From positions 1 through 45,876 of the forward strand of contig LUCW03000552.1 of NCBI GenBank assembly GCA_001586965.3: a DNA stretch of 45,876 bases, in the 5' to 3' direction. The notes under the pieces are model-generated. The model had not been told where the DNA came from, made no database searches, and saw nothing but the letters and a program-made list of their open reading frames with translations. This DNA comes from Sphaeroforma sirkka. Its lineage: Eukaryota > Opisthokonta > Ichthyosporea > Ichthyophonida. Both the position numbers and the translations under genes were made by a program. Shown piece after piece: positions 1-10,795 of this stretch (positions are counted from its first letter, which is position 1; each line of letters starts with the position of its first letter).

Positions 1-33
1 GAGAGAGAGACCACTGATCACCAAACCGAGAGG

Positions 34-3000
34 ATGAAGTACGTGGGCACCAAACTGAAGGATGCCTTTCCAGCTGCAGAACTGGAGGTTGAAGATGGAA
101 GTAGCTGAAGGGAAAAGCCCGATCTTCACGCCGCTACAGACCGGCATGAGAGGGAAGTGCCTACCCATGATTGTCCAGAGCGTTGAAGACAGTTTGTCTT
201 GGATACGTCCATAACACTGACCTAACCCTACAGTTGCCTTGCCTGTATCAAGTTACCGCAAGGAACCGCCAGACTGGAGGCCAATCTGGACGCGTTGACT
301 CAGAAGTTAGATGGGATGAAGATGAACGATGGAAAATGTTGCTGAACTCGCCGAGCCATGTGAGATTCTATTTGGCCAGCTTGCAGGTCAGGGGATGAGT
401 TGACTAACATTCGGAAACGCATATCCTTCATGAAGGGGCCTTCAAATCAGTTTGCGCCGCTGAAGATTGACTTGAATGCGAGGAGTTTGCAAACGGAAAT
501 CGATTCAGCTATGAGCAGTGGAAGGAAGCCGCCATTGTGTTTGAGACTGGACTCGGTGTCTACGATGATGACAACGACGACGAAGATATCGGTCTTTATG
601 TTGCAATGGACGATATCACAAGGGTAACCACCGTCCTCATGTTCCAGAAGGTCGACGAGGAGGTGGTTTCGACCGACCAAGAGGTGACTTTGGTAGTAGA
701 GATGGCCGGGAGCTTACTTGTTTTCAGTGCCTTAAGCCCGCTGGCATACTCGGGCTAAGTGTCGGTAAGATGGCGTGTTTGAATTGCAAAGAAACCAGGG
801 CATATCAAACGAGACTGCCCAGATCTCGACGATGAGAATGATGATGACAATGGCTATTTCGGATTTGGATTGATGGCGATCGGTGATGACGGAGATGATT
901 CGACAGTGATGATGGTATGCCGGCCTTGATGTGTGATTCCACCGATTCTGATTCTTCCGATGCCGAGAGCAAATTTGATGATGAATTGGATGCTCCACCC
1001 GGGTTGCTATCTGGAGGTTTTTCATCGGATTTATGAAGTTCAGGGTGGCTTTATCTCAGCTACAGATGAAGATAACTGTACTACACTCGACGATGATGAC
1101 ACCTTTGCCGAGGATGATCTACTTGTGGATGGATCCGTCACCTCAATCGCTGAAGCTGGAATTGGAGAACACAATCAGCGAACATTCGGCGTTTGCATTG
1201 CTGGGCGTGGGTGATCTGGTCTTATCTGCTAACGAGCTTGTGGTTGACACAGGTGCCAGCAAGCATGTTGTTGTATTGGAGGATGCTCTGTCTGCAGTGA
1301 GACCCTCTAACAAGCGATTGACCGGGCTTGGCAACACTAAACTGCATGCAGATGGTGAGGAGAGTTGCGCGGCTGTCCTGAGACTGGTTTAGCTCTTCTC
1401 ATTCTCTAAGGCGGGTGTTCAACTTTTATCCGTACGACAGCTTGTTAAGAACGGCTGGAAGGCGACGTGCGAGAAGAACGACTGCACATTATTTGATCCG
1501 CAGGGTGGTTTGGTGAAAGCAACGGTTAGACAAGGGCTATACATCGTTTCCCTGAAGGATCTGAAGTCGCCCGTCAACCGAGCACATTCGGGTACAAAGA
1601 TTATCGATGAAGATAAGGCCCTTGTGGCATCCGATGATGGTGAAGCAGATATGCTCATGTGGCATCATAGACTTGGCCATGTAAGCTTGAACTGATGAAA
1701 GAGACAATGGTTTGCGCAGGAATGGAGAAAGTTGCCAGACGTTAGTGAGAAGCTTCCTTCTGTAGAGCTTGCGTGCAGGGCAAGATGACACGGGCCAGAA
1801 TTACTCGCAAGTTGGTCGGGTCGAAGGGTAAACGTAAATCTGTGGTTCTAGAAGTTCCGGGATCGAAGCTGTACGTAGATATCTTCGAGACCTCGAAGAC
1901 ACCGTCACTCACTGGAAAACAATTCCGGTCTCCAGGTTCTCTGACGATGCAACGGACCACTACTGGTGTTTTGGGCCTGAAGCAAAAGAGTGATGCGACT
2001 GCTGCAATGCGTCACTTGCTGGACACTGAATTTGCAGTGTTGAAGCGATTCCCGAAGAAGGCTCATAGTGATAGAGGGGGGCGAGTTTGTCAACGAGACT
2101 TGGAAAGTCTATGCTATCAGCAAGAGGCATAAAAGCAGAGTTTGACGGCAGCACGTACTCCTGAACATAATGGAAGATGTGAGCGTGCACATCGAACCCT
2201 AATCGAGATGGCCCGGGTTCTTCTACTGCAGGCTGGACTGGGCGATGAGTTTTGGCTTGAAGCGGTTACCTATGCTTGTTGGTTGATCAACGTAATGCCA
2301 CAACGAGGTGGTGCTAAGTCGCGGGCGGAACTATGGTCAGGAGTTAAACCTGATTTGTCGCAGACAACAATTCCTTTGGTGCGAAAGTATATTTCTTGAC
2401 CGGAAAACATAACAAGAAATTCGGCAAGAAGGGTCAGGAAGGTATTTTACTAGGTCCTAGCCTTAATACTGTTGGCGGCAGTATGCGAATTTACAACCTA
2501 GAGACAAAGCGTGTTGTGAATAGTCGAGATTATCGCCTTGAGCCCATGATTGCCAGTCACGTTGAAAGGGTCAAAGTCAATAATTCCGAGGGTGACGATG
2601 ATAGTATTGACGATGAAGTAGGAGCAAGTGATGGCAACAAGGATACTTCAGCGTCAGAATCAGATACGGATAGTGATGGAGATGGTCCCATGGATGATGC
2701 CGCCGACGATGATGTCACTATGGATGAATCATCTACTGATGGAGGTGATGAATCAGGACCCGGTGAACATCCTGGTTATGCTCGTCGCCCACTCAATCAC
2801 CAGAAACGTGATTTGCCTGGTAAGCAGACACCTACGAGAGGTGGCAGGCGATTGAAAACCCGCGTAGATCGTACACGCGACCGAGCCAATGACATGATGT
2901 CCCCGCGGATCAGCTCTAAGGCTCGTACGGACTTGGACTCGGAGAGAAAACGTGAACGTCAATCAAGTGGAACCCCACCTCGACAAACTTCGAAACTTCG

Positions 3001-4650
3001 ACGAGATCGTAAACGAGATCATGAAGAATCTAACTTTGGATTTCTGGCCGATGATGAATTGTCCTTCAAAGACTTGACTGGGTCTGCTGATGAGAAGCAC
3101 TTCCGCGCAGCCATGAGAGACGAGCTACGTTCAATGCTGAAGATGAAGGTTTGGAAACTTCAGCAGCGCTGCAAGGCCCGGACAAAGCCTCTGGGACTCA
3201 AGTGGGTTCTCACTCTCAAGCGTGATGAAAGCGGCGCAGTGATACGACATAAAGCCCGCCTATGTGCGAAAGGATTTGCACAACAGTATGGTCGAGATTA
3301 TGTGGAGACATCGTCACCAGTAGTCACAAAAGAGACTGTGCGTGCATGTTTGGCTATCGCTGCATCTGAGAACTTGGATGTATTGCAGTTCGATGTCAAA
3401 ACTGCATTTTTTGCATGGTAATTTGGAAGAGTACGTCTGCTCGAAGATCCCCACTGGTTTCGTTGTTGAACTAGTCGGTGATTTACTAAGTGATGAGGAT
3501 CACCAGTTGATTAAGGAGGGTGCTATTTGCGAGCTGAAGAAGAGTATCTATGGACTCAAGCAAGCCGGATTATGTTGGTTTGTGCGCTTCAGAGATTTCC
3601 TCGTTAATGATGTTGGATTCCGGCCAAGTCTTACGGACCCTTGTCTCTTTATTCGGAAGAACTGCTTTCTGGTACTTTATGTTGATGACGGTTTGATATT
3701 TTCGACTTCACGTCGAATGGGGAGAAGATATTGAAGAAGATCGAGACAGAGTTCGACGTCAAGTCGATGGGGTCTCCACGGTTTTTCCTCGGATGGAAAA
3801 TTGATATGTCTGAAAGAGGAATTTTCATCTCGCAGCCGGCATATATTGAGAAGCTAGCGCAGAAGTATGGACCATTGAAAAGGGTCAGTACACCTATGAG
3901 TACATCTTTCGACGTGAATCGGCCTGGTACATTGGTGCAGGATTCAGACTACCGTGGTATCATAGGTTCCCTTATGTTTGCAGCTGTGGGTACGCGTCCT
4001 GATATTGCTTTTGCGACAAGTTCACTGAGCCGATACCTTGACCAGCCGACTAAGGCGAGAGAGGCTGCCGCAAGAAATCTGTGCGGATACTTGGAGGCTA
4101 CCAAACACTGGGGAATCTTCTATGAAGCCGGGAACGACTTGAAACTTTGTGCGTATGCCGATGCAAGCTATGGGGGCGAGAAAGACAAGCGATCTCGTTC
4201 TGGCTATCTGGTATTCATCTCAAATGCCCCAGTCTACTGGGGCGCGCGCGCCGTCAGACACTTGTCACCCTAAGTACTTCTGAGGCAGAGTATGTCAGTC
4301 TTGCAGAGTCTTGCCGTGACGTAAAAACTGCTTTGAATTTGCTATCTGAGCTAGGACGAGCCTCTGATCAATCTGTAGTTTGTTACGAGGACAATCAGAC
4401 TGCTAAGAAGATGGCTGAGGAATTGACCACCAAGCGCAGTAAGCATATTGATATCAAATATCATTATGTGCGAGAGCTATGCGCAAAGAAGATCATCTCA
4501 TTGGAGGACTGCCGGTCTGAGTTGATGGTTGCTGATGCCTTGACCAAGGCATTGCCTAAGGTTGCTTTCGTGAAGCACCGAAGTCATATGATGAAACGCC
4601 GCTGCTACCGATGTGCTGTCGTGTCTACATCTCTCTGTCGTTGTGGCTAG
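34..4650 (+). pseudogene. copia A gag-pol polyprotein, broken by frameshifts
   Basis: This is the gag-pol gene of copy A, starting at the ATG that matches 15738 in copy B and ending at TAG 4648-4650. Recognisable parts are the protease motif VDTGASKH near 1245, the integrase HHRLGH motif near 1665, an integrase core segment with HSDRGG near 2062, the RT segment KARLCAKGFAQQYG near 3256, the YVDD box near 3679, and the RNase H motifs YADASYGG and LSTSEAEYVSL. No single frame is open throughout; breaks occur about every few hundred bases. Copy A keeps the correct RT reading near 3250-3330, where copy B is locally out of frame, so neither copy is intact. No functional product is expected. Confidence 0.9.
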
Positions 4651-4704
4651 TTTGTGGGGGAGATACATATCGAATGATGTCCGATGACTATGTCTTGCGT
4701 CCAT

Positions 4705-4711
4705 GGGGGAG
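4705..4711 (+). promoter_or_regulatory. Polypurine tract of copia A
   Basis: GGGGGAG lies immediately before the TGTAGAAA start of the 3' LTR, the position of the plus-strand primer in LTR retroelements. The same tract is present in copy B (20385-20392). Confidence 0.8.
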
Positions 4712-5164
4712 TGTAGAAAAATCATATTGTCAAAGGTGAATGATGTTTAAGTGTTGGACTCAGACCTAGTCCATCGAGGAACCGGTTATCTAACGATGTT
4801 TTTTTGTATGTTGTGTTTACGAATGTATTTCGTAGGCCGATTGTGTTTGACCTATTAAATGTATAATTTTGTTACAGGTGTCATTTGATAGGAAATGGGT
4901 TTCCATTTCATATGACACCTTATTCAAGTTGTTTGAGTGAATATTCATTGAATTATGAGTCTTAGAAGTTTAAGTGTATTTGAAGAAATTGTGTTTGTAT
5001 TTTTAGAGATGGAATCTAAAAAATAGACCGCGCACGTCCGTTGGAATTTCTTTGGCAAAGGAAATTTTCGAGCCGAAAGGGCCGTTCAATTTTGACGAAA
5101 AATAGTATAAATACGGAATACAAAAAAGTAAATAAAGAGTACTTTCACAGAGTTGAAAAATTCA
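4712..5164 (+). repeat. 3' LTR of copia A (LTR1)
   Basis: About 453 bp, starting TGTAGAAAAATC and ending near GTTGAAAAATTCA; the last bases differ from the ...TTAACA end of the other copies. It carries a TATA-like GTATAAATA near 5105, only about 55 bp from its end, so the R-U5 part must be very short. Its first 340 bp match the 3' LTR of copy B (LTR4) apart from homopolymer lengths. Beyond it the minus-strand gypsy coding sequence resumes. Confidence 0.92.
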
Positions 5165-5829
5165 CGCTATCGACCAGTCGTGGGCAAACGCTCCTTCCCC
5201 ATCATCCTTCGTCCAGAACCGAGGAAGCTGAGCGTTGGTTGGGTCCGCAAATACATCTATGTCATTCGGTCCAAAATGTAGTTGCGCTTGTTCAAAGTAA
5301 CTAGGGAATAACTGCCAGCCGTCTGTATACATTATTTCGAGTTCGTCCTGCTCCGCTGTCCCCTCGTGTACTCTACTTAACATGTCCGGGAGCACATTTG
5401 TCTCTCCTGGTATATGCGATATGGTAAAGTTGAATGGCGCGATGATATGATGCCATCTCTGAAGCATCGGATTAAGCTTGAGCTGTGTGTTCATATACAC
5501 AAGGGCCTTGTGGTCCGTGAAGACCGCAAACCGTTGCCCATCCAAGTATTCCCTGAAAGGTGTCAGTCCATATACCAATGCCAGTAACTCCTTCATATAG
5601 GTGCGGCGTAGTTCTGTTGCGCATGGTTCAGAGTCTTACTAAAGAACATTAAGTAACGTTTCTTACCGTCGACCCATTGGAATAGCGCTCCCCCTAAACC
5701 GTAATCGCTAGCGTCGGTTTCCAAGTTCAAAGGAATGCCGTCGACCGGAAAGTGTAACGCCACAGCATTCACCACTGCGTTCTTCATTGCCTGCCACGCC
5801 TGTACATGTCTCTCCTCTCAACGATCACC
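5165..5829 (-). pseudogene. Gypsy1 RNase H plus N-half of methyltransferase-like domain
   Basis: The frames ending near 5593 and 5165 carry the Ty3/gypsy RNase H signatures: ETDASDYGLGGAL, FFSKTL, FTDHKAL and HIPGETNVLPDMLSR. They continue without a stop into a segment with DIDVFADPTNAQLPRFW and GAFAHDWS, which matches the Gypsy2 segment that precedes an NPPW motif. The frame changes once, near 5595. The copia A insertion cuts the domain right after the DWSI residues. At the upstream end the text runs GDR-stop-EERHVQAW, matching the RT/RNase H connection of Gypsy2 with one internal stop. Confidence 0.85.
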
Positions 5830-6635
5830 TATCAACTCCTTCTTGACGTTGCCTTCCGCATCAAATGTCGGTACCGCAAGTAGAGGAAGATTAACAGTCG
5901 TTGGTGTCGTTCGTTTCGCAATCACCAGATCCATCAACCACTTCTTCACTTGTTCATCCACGTGGGGTGCCATCGATCGGATACGAAGTTACGCGTCGAT
6001 CTCCGCATCTGCAACGCTTGTTCATGGGCTACTGGGATGGTTACCTCACTCCCTTCCAGACGACAGCGCGCGTTGTCGGCAATTTTCGCATTGGCTTCCA
6101 AATCCTGTGCCAACCGTTGGCGTACATCGACGGGTTCCGTCGTGTTAGGTGCTTGTCGGCGTGGTATGGGTTCGAGGAGCTTATCTAGTTCTGTGGGGTC
6201 TACTGGTGCAAGTGGCGATTGGATACCGCCTATGTATAGGCCCAAGCTTTTCAACATATCTTGCCCCACTATGACATCTATACCCGTCGGCAAGTTCATC
6301 AATTCTAATGAACCGTCGATAATTCTGGTGCCGTACCTTATAATTACCACTTCCGTCGTCCCCAGTCGAGGAGTTCGCACCGCCTTGTCAGCTAAATATA
6401 TAAATGACCCAGGTGGTGCCGGAGTTATTGGTCGGCCAAGGAGGTCTGCGGATGTCTGTGAGATACAACTTCTATTTGCTCCCGTGTCTATCAAGGCTTT
6501 GAACGTTTGTACGTTGATTTGTACTTGAATATAGACTCGGTTGCCTGACGTCAGCAATGGGTCTTGTATTGCCATCACCGCTCCAATCGTGGTAACAAAT
6601 ATGAAGCTCCTATCCGAGTCAGACACCCTTACCTC
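5830..6635 (-). pseudogene. Gypsy1 protease and truncated RT N-terminus
   Basis: A 226-residue open frame (6626-5946) has the retroviral-type aspartic protease motif LIDTGANRSCI, a flap-like stretch, and a VGQDML segment corresponding to the conserved region after the active site. It runs into the linker that precedes gypsy RT (QVKKWLMDLVIAK and LPLLAVP, after a frameshift). The RT then stops at GNVKK and joins directly to ELIGDR, which in Gypsy2 lies about 250 codons further on. The RT core, including its YxDD box, is therefore deleted at about 5830-5845. The pol frame begins directly after the gag stop, in the same frame. Confidence 0.85.
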
Positions 6636-8855
6636 TCATGCATGATCGGCTACCGACTCCCACGTCTCATAGGTGTGGTTTGGTGTTGACGTCATGTGCT
6701 CGAAGTCTTCGTAAAGAATCGTGTTGATATGAATCTCTGTAGCTTCCGATGGTGGAGTCAAGTCTTCGTCCTGTGTAATCGCATTCACCTGTACTTGAGG
6801 CGTCGGACGTATTGTGACTACGTCTCTAGTCTGGGATGTATTCTGCCCCTGTACTGCGGTTGATGTTGTGGACGGTCTGTGTACCGATTGTACGTCCCTC
6901 AAAGGACGGTTGTTGTCGTGTAGTCTTGCCCGACCCTCCGCGCTCACCGATTACGACGCCCTGAACCCTAAACCCTACCACGTGCCTGGCACCCCGCACA
7001 AGTCGTTGGTACCGTAGGTTGGGGCCGTTGAGTCCAATTCTGCGTTTGTCGTCTACTCGTCTGTAGGTTGGGGCGGCTATTGGTGTGGTCGCGACTTCCA
7101 TTGGTCGTCGGGCCCTCGCGGTTGTTGCAACCCTGGAAGCGTGCTGTCGTACGTTGCTGTGCATCCTGAATGTCAGGGCTCAACAGCTGTATAAGCTCGT
7201 GTGTCTCCCTCAGTTACCATTTGGGATGCAACTGTAGAGTACGTTCATACGTACGGCCGTTGAGAGCTTCTTCTATCAGTTGTACAATGCAGTGGTTCAC
7301 TAAACTCTGTTGGAAGTCGGCATCTGTCTGGCACCGTTCACGTGCCCTCCTGTGGTTCTCCATGAGCTGTGTCATTTGTTCCATAAGAGGAGTGTGCATG
7401 TTCCGACTTTGGCCCTTGGCTAACTTGCGAAAAGCGGGATCGACAGTGGCTTGTTTTCGTGCGAACAGATCTGTTCGATCTGGAGCTGAGGTGTGCATGT
7501 CTTCAACCGTTCAGAGTTGTCGCGGATGTAGTCCAGTGTTGACTTATCCGCCTTGAAGTAAGATGGTACCTTATGAAACCATGTAAGGTTCCAACTCTCG
7601 TCCAGCCCTGCGATTTGTGCGTTCTTGAACGCCTCGAGAAGAGCCCCTCTTGTGTCCCGTTCCATAATATCATGTAGGTAGTATCTGTTCGACGGCCAAT
7701 CAGGCCACGTACGTGGTGAAGGTACGGGACGCTTCTCTACCGGTCGGGACTCTAATGTAGCTCGAAGTGTCTCAATCACGCCCCGAAGAGCTTCAGCTCG
7801 AGCCGTGTTATTCTCCTCGATTGCTTGGCATAGCTCGTCACTTAACTGTAGTATCGGTGCGTGTAGCGCCTGTCGCCTTTTCTCGATACTAGCCGGTGTG
7901 GGCGGAGGCACTGTTGTCTCCTTCTCTTGTCGTTTATGTGTCTGTACATATTCACTGGGCGCTTCTTTCTCGCCCCACTGACGTTGCTGTTGTTGGCGCA
8001 GGTTCGTACTTAATCGGTCCTGTCTATTCTTCACCGCCTGCTTACCTTGAGGATTCTGTCTGGCTAATACTTGTTCATGTGCGAACTCTTGAAAAGTTGG
8101 TGTGTTCTCACTGGCAGACAGAGTATCATCCTCCTCGGTTGAACTGTCCTCTGACCCTGGTGATTTGTACCCAAGTCCATAAAACGGACGCTCACAGCCA
8201 TGAATTCGGAAGGTAGGGTTGTCTTCGTCCTCTAGTACTGCCTGTACCCGTTCGTGTGCGTCAGAAGAACTCTCCTTAGCGGCCGGCCCTATTGTAGTTC
8301 GTCCGGCGTTTATGCGCTGTAACCTCTGTTCGTATTTTTTTCAAAGAGAGACTGCTGTTGTGTCATCAGCTCCGTGAGTTTCTGAGCTGACGATTGTTCC
8401 CGTGCCGTTTCCTTGTTGTTGGTACGGTTCCGGTGACGCTTCCGCTTGTTAGGTGGGAGGCGTGGTGGGTCATTACTGGGAAATAAGGCCCCTGGAGTAT
8501 CCAGAGACGAACGAGGGGACAGCCCTTCACTGGCTACCTGTTCACCAATAAAAGTCTGACTACTGTCCGCACGCAGGTCGGGTACTTCCTTGGTCTCACC
8601 CTCGAATATGACATCCTCGTCAGATTGTGCAGGTCCATTTTGTTTGCTGTTGGTGGCTGCTTGTCGTCCGCGGAAATAATGTGTGGAGCCCCAAGATGCG
8701 TCTGTTGTTGCCCCTCCAGAGCCTGACCTGAGTGCGAAGCGGAGCGTTCCGTATGGGACTGACGACGTTTAGTTCCACGTCGGTCGATATCATTTTCTTT
8801 GCGGCGCTCAGGATTCAAGAGTTGTTGTCTACGACTTTGGCGGAGGTAGGACATG
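6636..8855 (-). pseudogene. Gypsy1 gag, frameshifted
   Basis: The probable start is the ATG at about 8855 (MSYLRQSRRQQ). Open segments at 8854-8534, about 8330-7420, 7498-7214, 7183-6968 and 6947-6636 form a long gag rich in Arg, Gln, Glu and Thr, broken by several shifts, one in a 7-base A run (minus strand) near 8341. The capsid-like part has RALLEAFKNAQIAG and LVNHCIVQLIEEAL-type helices; the latter is shared with Gypsy2 gag (LLNHCLIQALEDL), followed in both by YERTLQ. A decayed cysteine motif (CAGCQA) near 6985 corresponds to the Gypsy2 zinc knuckle. The gene ends at TGA 6636-6638, in frame with pol. Confidence 0.75.
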
Positions 8856-9116
8856 GTTGGTGAGTTGTTTGTCAATGGAGAACTAGAAATGTGTGCGAAT
8901 GAACTGATAGAGTACTGAATATAAATATCCATTTTCTATTAAATTTCATCCTTCAAACACATAACGTCTCGACATCGATCTCCGAGGAACTCGTGGGTTC
9001 CCTCGTGACTGTTTCATTTCCTACACTAACATCAGTAGTCTGGATAGTCTATCTACTCTAACACTACCAGCTGTCTTACTCTTCATCCCACAATAACAAT
9101 AATGCATAATTTAACT
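8856..9116 (-). other. Gypsy1 5' leader and possible LTR remnant, non-coding
   Basis: There is no supportable gene here. By position this is the leader, and perhaps part of the 5' LTR, of Gypsy1. I could not find a convincing TG...CA pair or primer-binding site, and no matching copy occurs elsewhere in the window. Confidence 0.4.
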
Positions 9117-9674
9117 CATGGAGCATATGAGCATACTTATAAGATGGCTCTATTCGTGCAGCGCTTGATCACCCGGCGCTGAAAGAAACCATACGTGAAG
9201 TATACCGACGCTGTACTGATTGTAAAAAGAACCAGATCAAGCGCTACGGTAGGGCACCCCTAAAAAGTGTGACAGAAGACCAACCGATGCGCCGAGTCAT
9301 AGTAGATTTGGTTAAACTCCCGCGATCCAAGCATACTGGCGAAGTATATATCTGTCATTTCTTATGTATGGCTTCGGGCTCTAACTTGCTTTATGCAATA
9401 CCAAACAAACGCCCGCAAACAGTGGCAGAGTTATGCTATCACGTCTTTAATGACTTCTGTTTCCCCCGAGTACTATGTTCTGATAACGGTAGTGAGTTCT
9501 GTACCGACGTAATGGAGGCACTTATACTCGTATCAGACATGACCCATAGGTGTGGTGTTCCTTATAAACCTCAAACGCAGGGTGCATATGAGACACGTCA
9601 TAGAGAACTAAAGAAGCTATTACGTACCGCACTAGATGACGTTGAGGATATGTGGCCTTTTCATTTGAAATGGG
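9117..9674 (+). pseudogene. Gypsy-type integrase fragment (plus strand)
   Basis: The plus-strand reading contains the end of an integrase zinc-binding domain (CTDCKKNQ, about 9223) followed by the DDE core: first Asp in VIVDLVKLP, second in CSDNGSEF, and ETRHRELKK where the catalytic Glu region falls, after the PYKPQTQGAYE stretch. The 9269-9811 frame covers the core, but only to about residue 135; from about 9675 the same frame runs into inverted copia DNA, so the last 45 codons are not integrase. It differs from the Gypsy2 integrase and represents a third gypsy element. No protease or RT accompanies it. Confidence 0.8.
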
Positions 9675-9918
9675 TTCTCCTCGATGGAATCGGTCTGAGT
9701 CCAACACTTAAACATCATTCACCTTTGACAATAGGATTTTTCTACAACTCCCCCATGGACGCAAAACATAGTCATCGGACATCATTCGACATGTATCTCC
9801 CCACAAACTAGCCACAACGACAAAGAGATGTAGACACGACAGCACATCGGTAGCAGCGGCGGTGACTGCGGTGCTTCACGAAAAAGCAACCTTAGGCAAT
9901 GCCTTGGTCAATGCATCA
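9675..9918 (-). mobile_element. Inverted copia A/B-family fragment (LTR start plus 3' end of RNase H)
   Basis: This is the reverse complement of the copia 3' region. 9747-9918 matches the end of the RNase H region and the PPT (GGGGGAG), and about 9672-9746 matches the first 75 bp of the LTR, with TGTAGA starting at 9746. It is cut on the left by the integrase fragment and on the right by the family Y LTR, which interrupts it after GCATCA. Its orientation is again opposite to the gypsy integrase it adjoins. Confidence 0.85.
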
Positions 9919-10096
9919 TGTAGTAAACACATCAAAATACGATACTAAAACCTACTGAGTCTCCCTGAGGCTCAGTGCGGTGTATTTATTCTTATATTTG
10001 ATTGTCTTGGTGGCCTACAAATAATTCACCTCGTGTGAATTAATTGTAAACAAACTCTAACTCCACACTGATAGTGGTTTAAGGGACTTTACTACA
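9919..10096 (-). repeat. Short LTR, family Y copy 1 (178 bp)
   Basis: The copy at 24641-24819 is nearly identical. The ends are perfect 9-base inverted repeats, TGTAGTAAA and TTTACTACA, giving TG...CA termini in both directions. The minus-strand orientation is chosen because a polypurine tract (TTGAGGGGAG, 10106-10097) directly precedes it on that strand and because an AAGAATAAATACACC-like promoter stretch reads that way. It would be the 3' LTR of a minus-strand element whose body, if present, lay to the right. Confidence 0.7.
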
Positions 10097-10106
10097 CTCC
10101 CCTCAA

Positions 10107-10197
10107 GCTCAGCGTCGTCAGTGATTGAAGAGCTTCAAAAATAAATGACCTCTTAAACTATCGAAAATTAACCATATAAAACTAATAGTGTAAATTA

Positions 10198-10275
<78 letters not shown>

Positions 10276-10795
10276 GTGAAATCCTTCTGCTGAGTAAGTT
10301 CGTGCCTTAGAAACTGGTCTTTTGAACCATTCCGGCTGTGCTGGTATATTTTCACCACCCAAAAAGCTAAGGTATCCGCTGGTATGTTTTCACCCCCCCC
10401 ATAAGCTAGGGTATTGGCTGGAGTTATACTCGCCTATAAGCTCGAGTTGTGGAATCGTCTTTCGCCTCTATACCGTGGTGAAGTCCCACGAGGAGAGACA
10501 AACTCCGATCCGGAAGTAGATGATAGACATCTAGTATTCATCAACGTAATGTTGGAATTATTGTTGTTGTGCCGTTTTCTTCGTCTGTCGAGTTTGCTCG
10601 GCTTTGTGGTATGCAGCGAATCATTCGGATCGATAAAAGCTTCGGCTGACTCCCAAGTTGGATCACCTTCCCGTTAGCAAACAAAGTATTATGTATTCCC
10701 TGTGGAATCATTCTGTCTATGTCGAATGATGTAACGGAACGAAGAACTATCCTGCCACATATGATCTTCTAAAGGCTTTTCGGTGGCTCTATGGA
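10107..10795. other. Non-coding stretch with (TA)n array and short tandem repeat
   Basis: I see no gene. 10201-10271 is a nearly pure (TA)n array. 10343-10420 holds two diverged copies of a unit of about 39 bp beginning CTGGTATNTTTTCACC. By position this stretch should include the 3' LTR of Gypsy2, but no matching 5' LTR copy could be found right of 22442, so its limits are unknown. Confidence 0.5.

Larger units (their letters stand above)
1..5164 (+). mobile_element. Ty1/copia retrotransposon copy A (5' end outside window, decayed)
   Basis: Position 1 falls in the GA-rich leader just upstream of gag; the same leader occurs at about 15708 in copy B, so the 5' LTR and primer site lie left of the window. 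The internal region runs to 4711 and a 3' LTR occupies 4712-5164. Domain order, read across several frames, is gag, protease, integrase, RT, RNase H, the Ty1/copia order. It is inserted antisense into a minus-strand gypsy element, between the RNase H side of the methyltransferase-like domain and its NPPW motif. Copy A and copy B are nearly the same nucleotide sequence, but copy A carries many small indels, densest in the first 400 bases. Confidence 0.93.
5165..8935 (-). mobile_element. Gypsy1: Ty3/gypsy retrotransposon remnant (minus strand)
   Basis: Reading right to left: gag from about 8855, a stop codon at 6636-6638, protease, RT N-terminus, then RNase H and the first half of a methyltransferase-like domain, where copia A interrupts it at 5164. 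The rest (NPPW half, integrase, 3' LTR) should lie left of copia A, outside the window. The RT core is missing. The right boundary is approximate because I could not delimit the 5' LTR. Protein similarity to Gypsy2 is clear but far from identity, so the two are separate members of one lineage. Confidence 0.85.

Noticed and set aside
5950..6528. 192-codon plus-strand frame opposite Gypsy1 protease
   Set aside because: It is a shadow of the minus-strand protease frame, which has clear retropepsin motifs.
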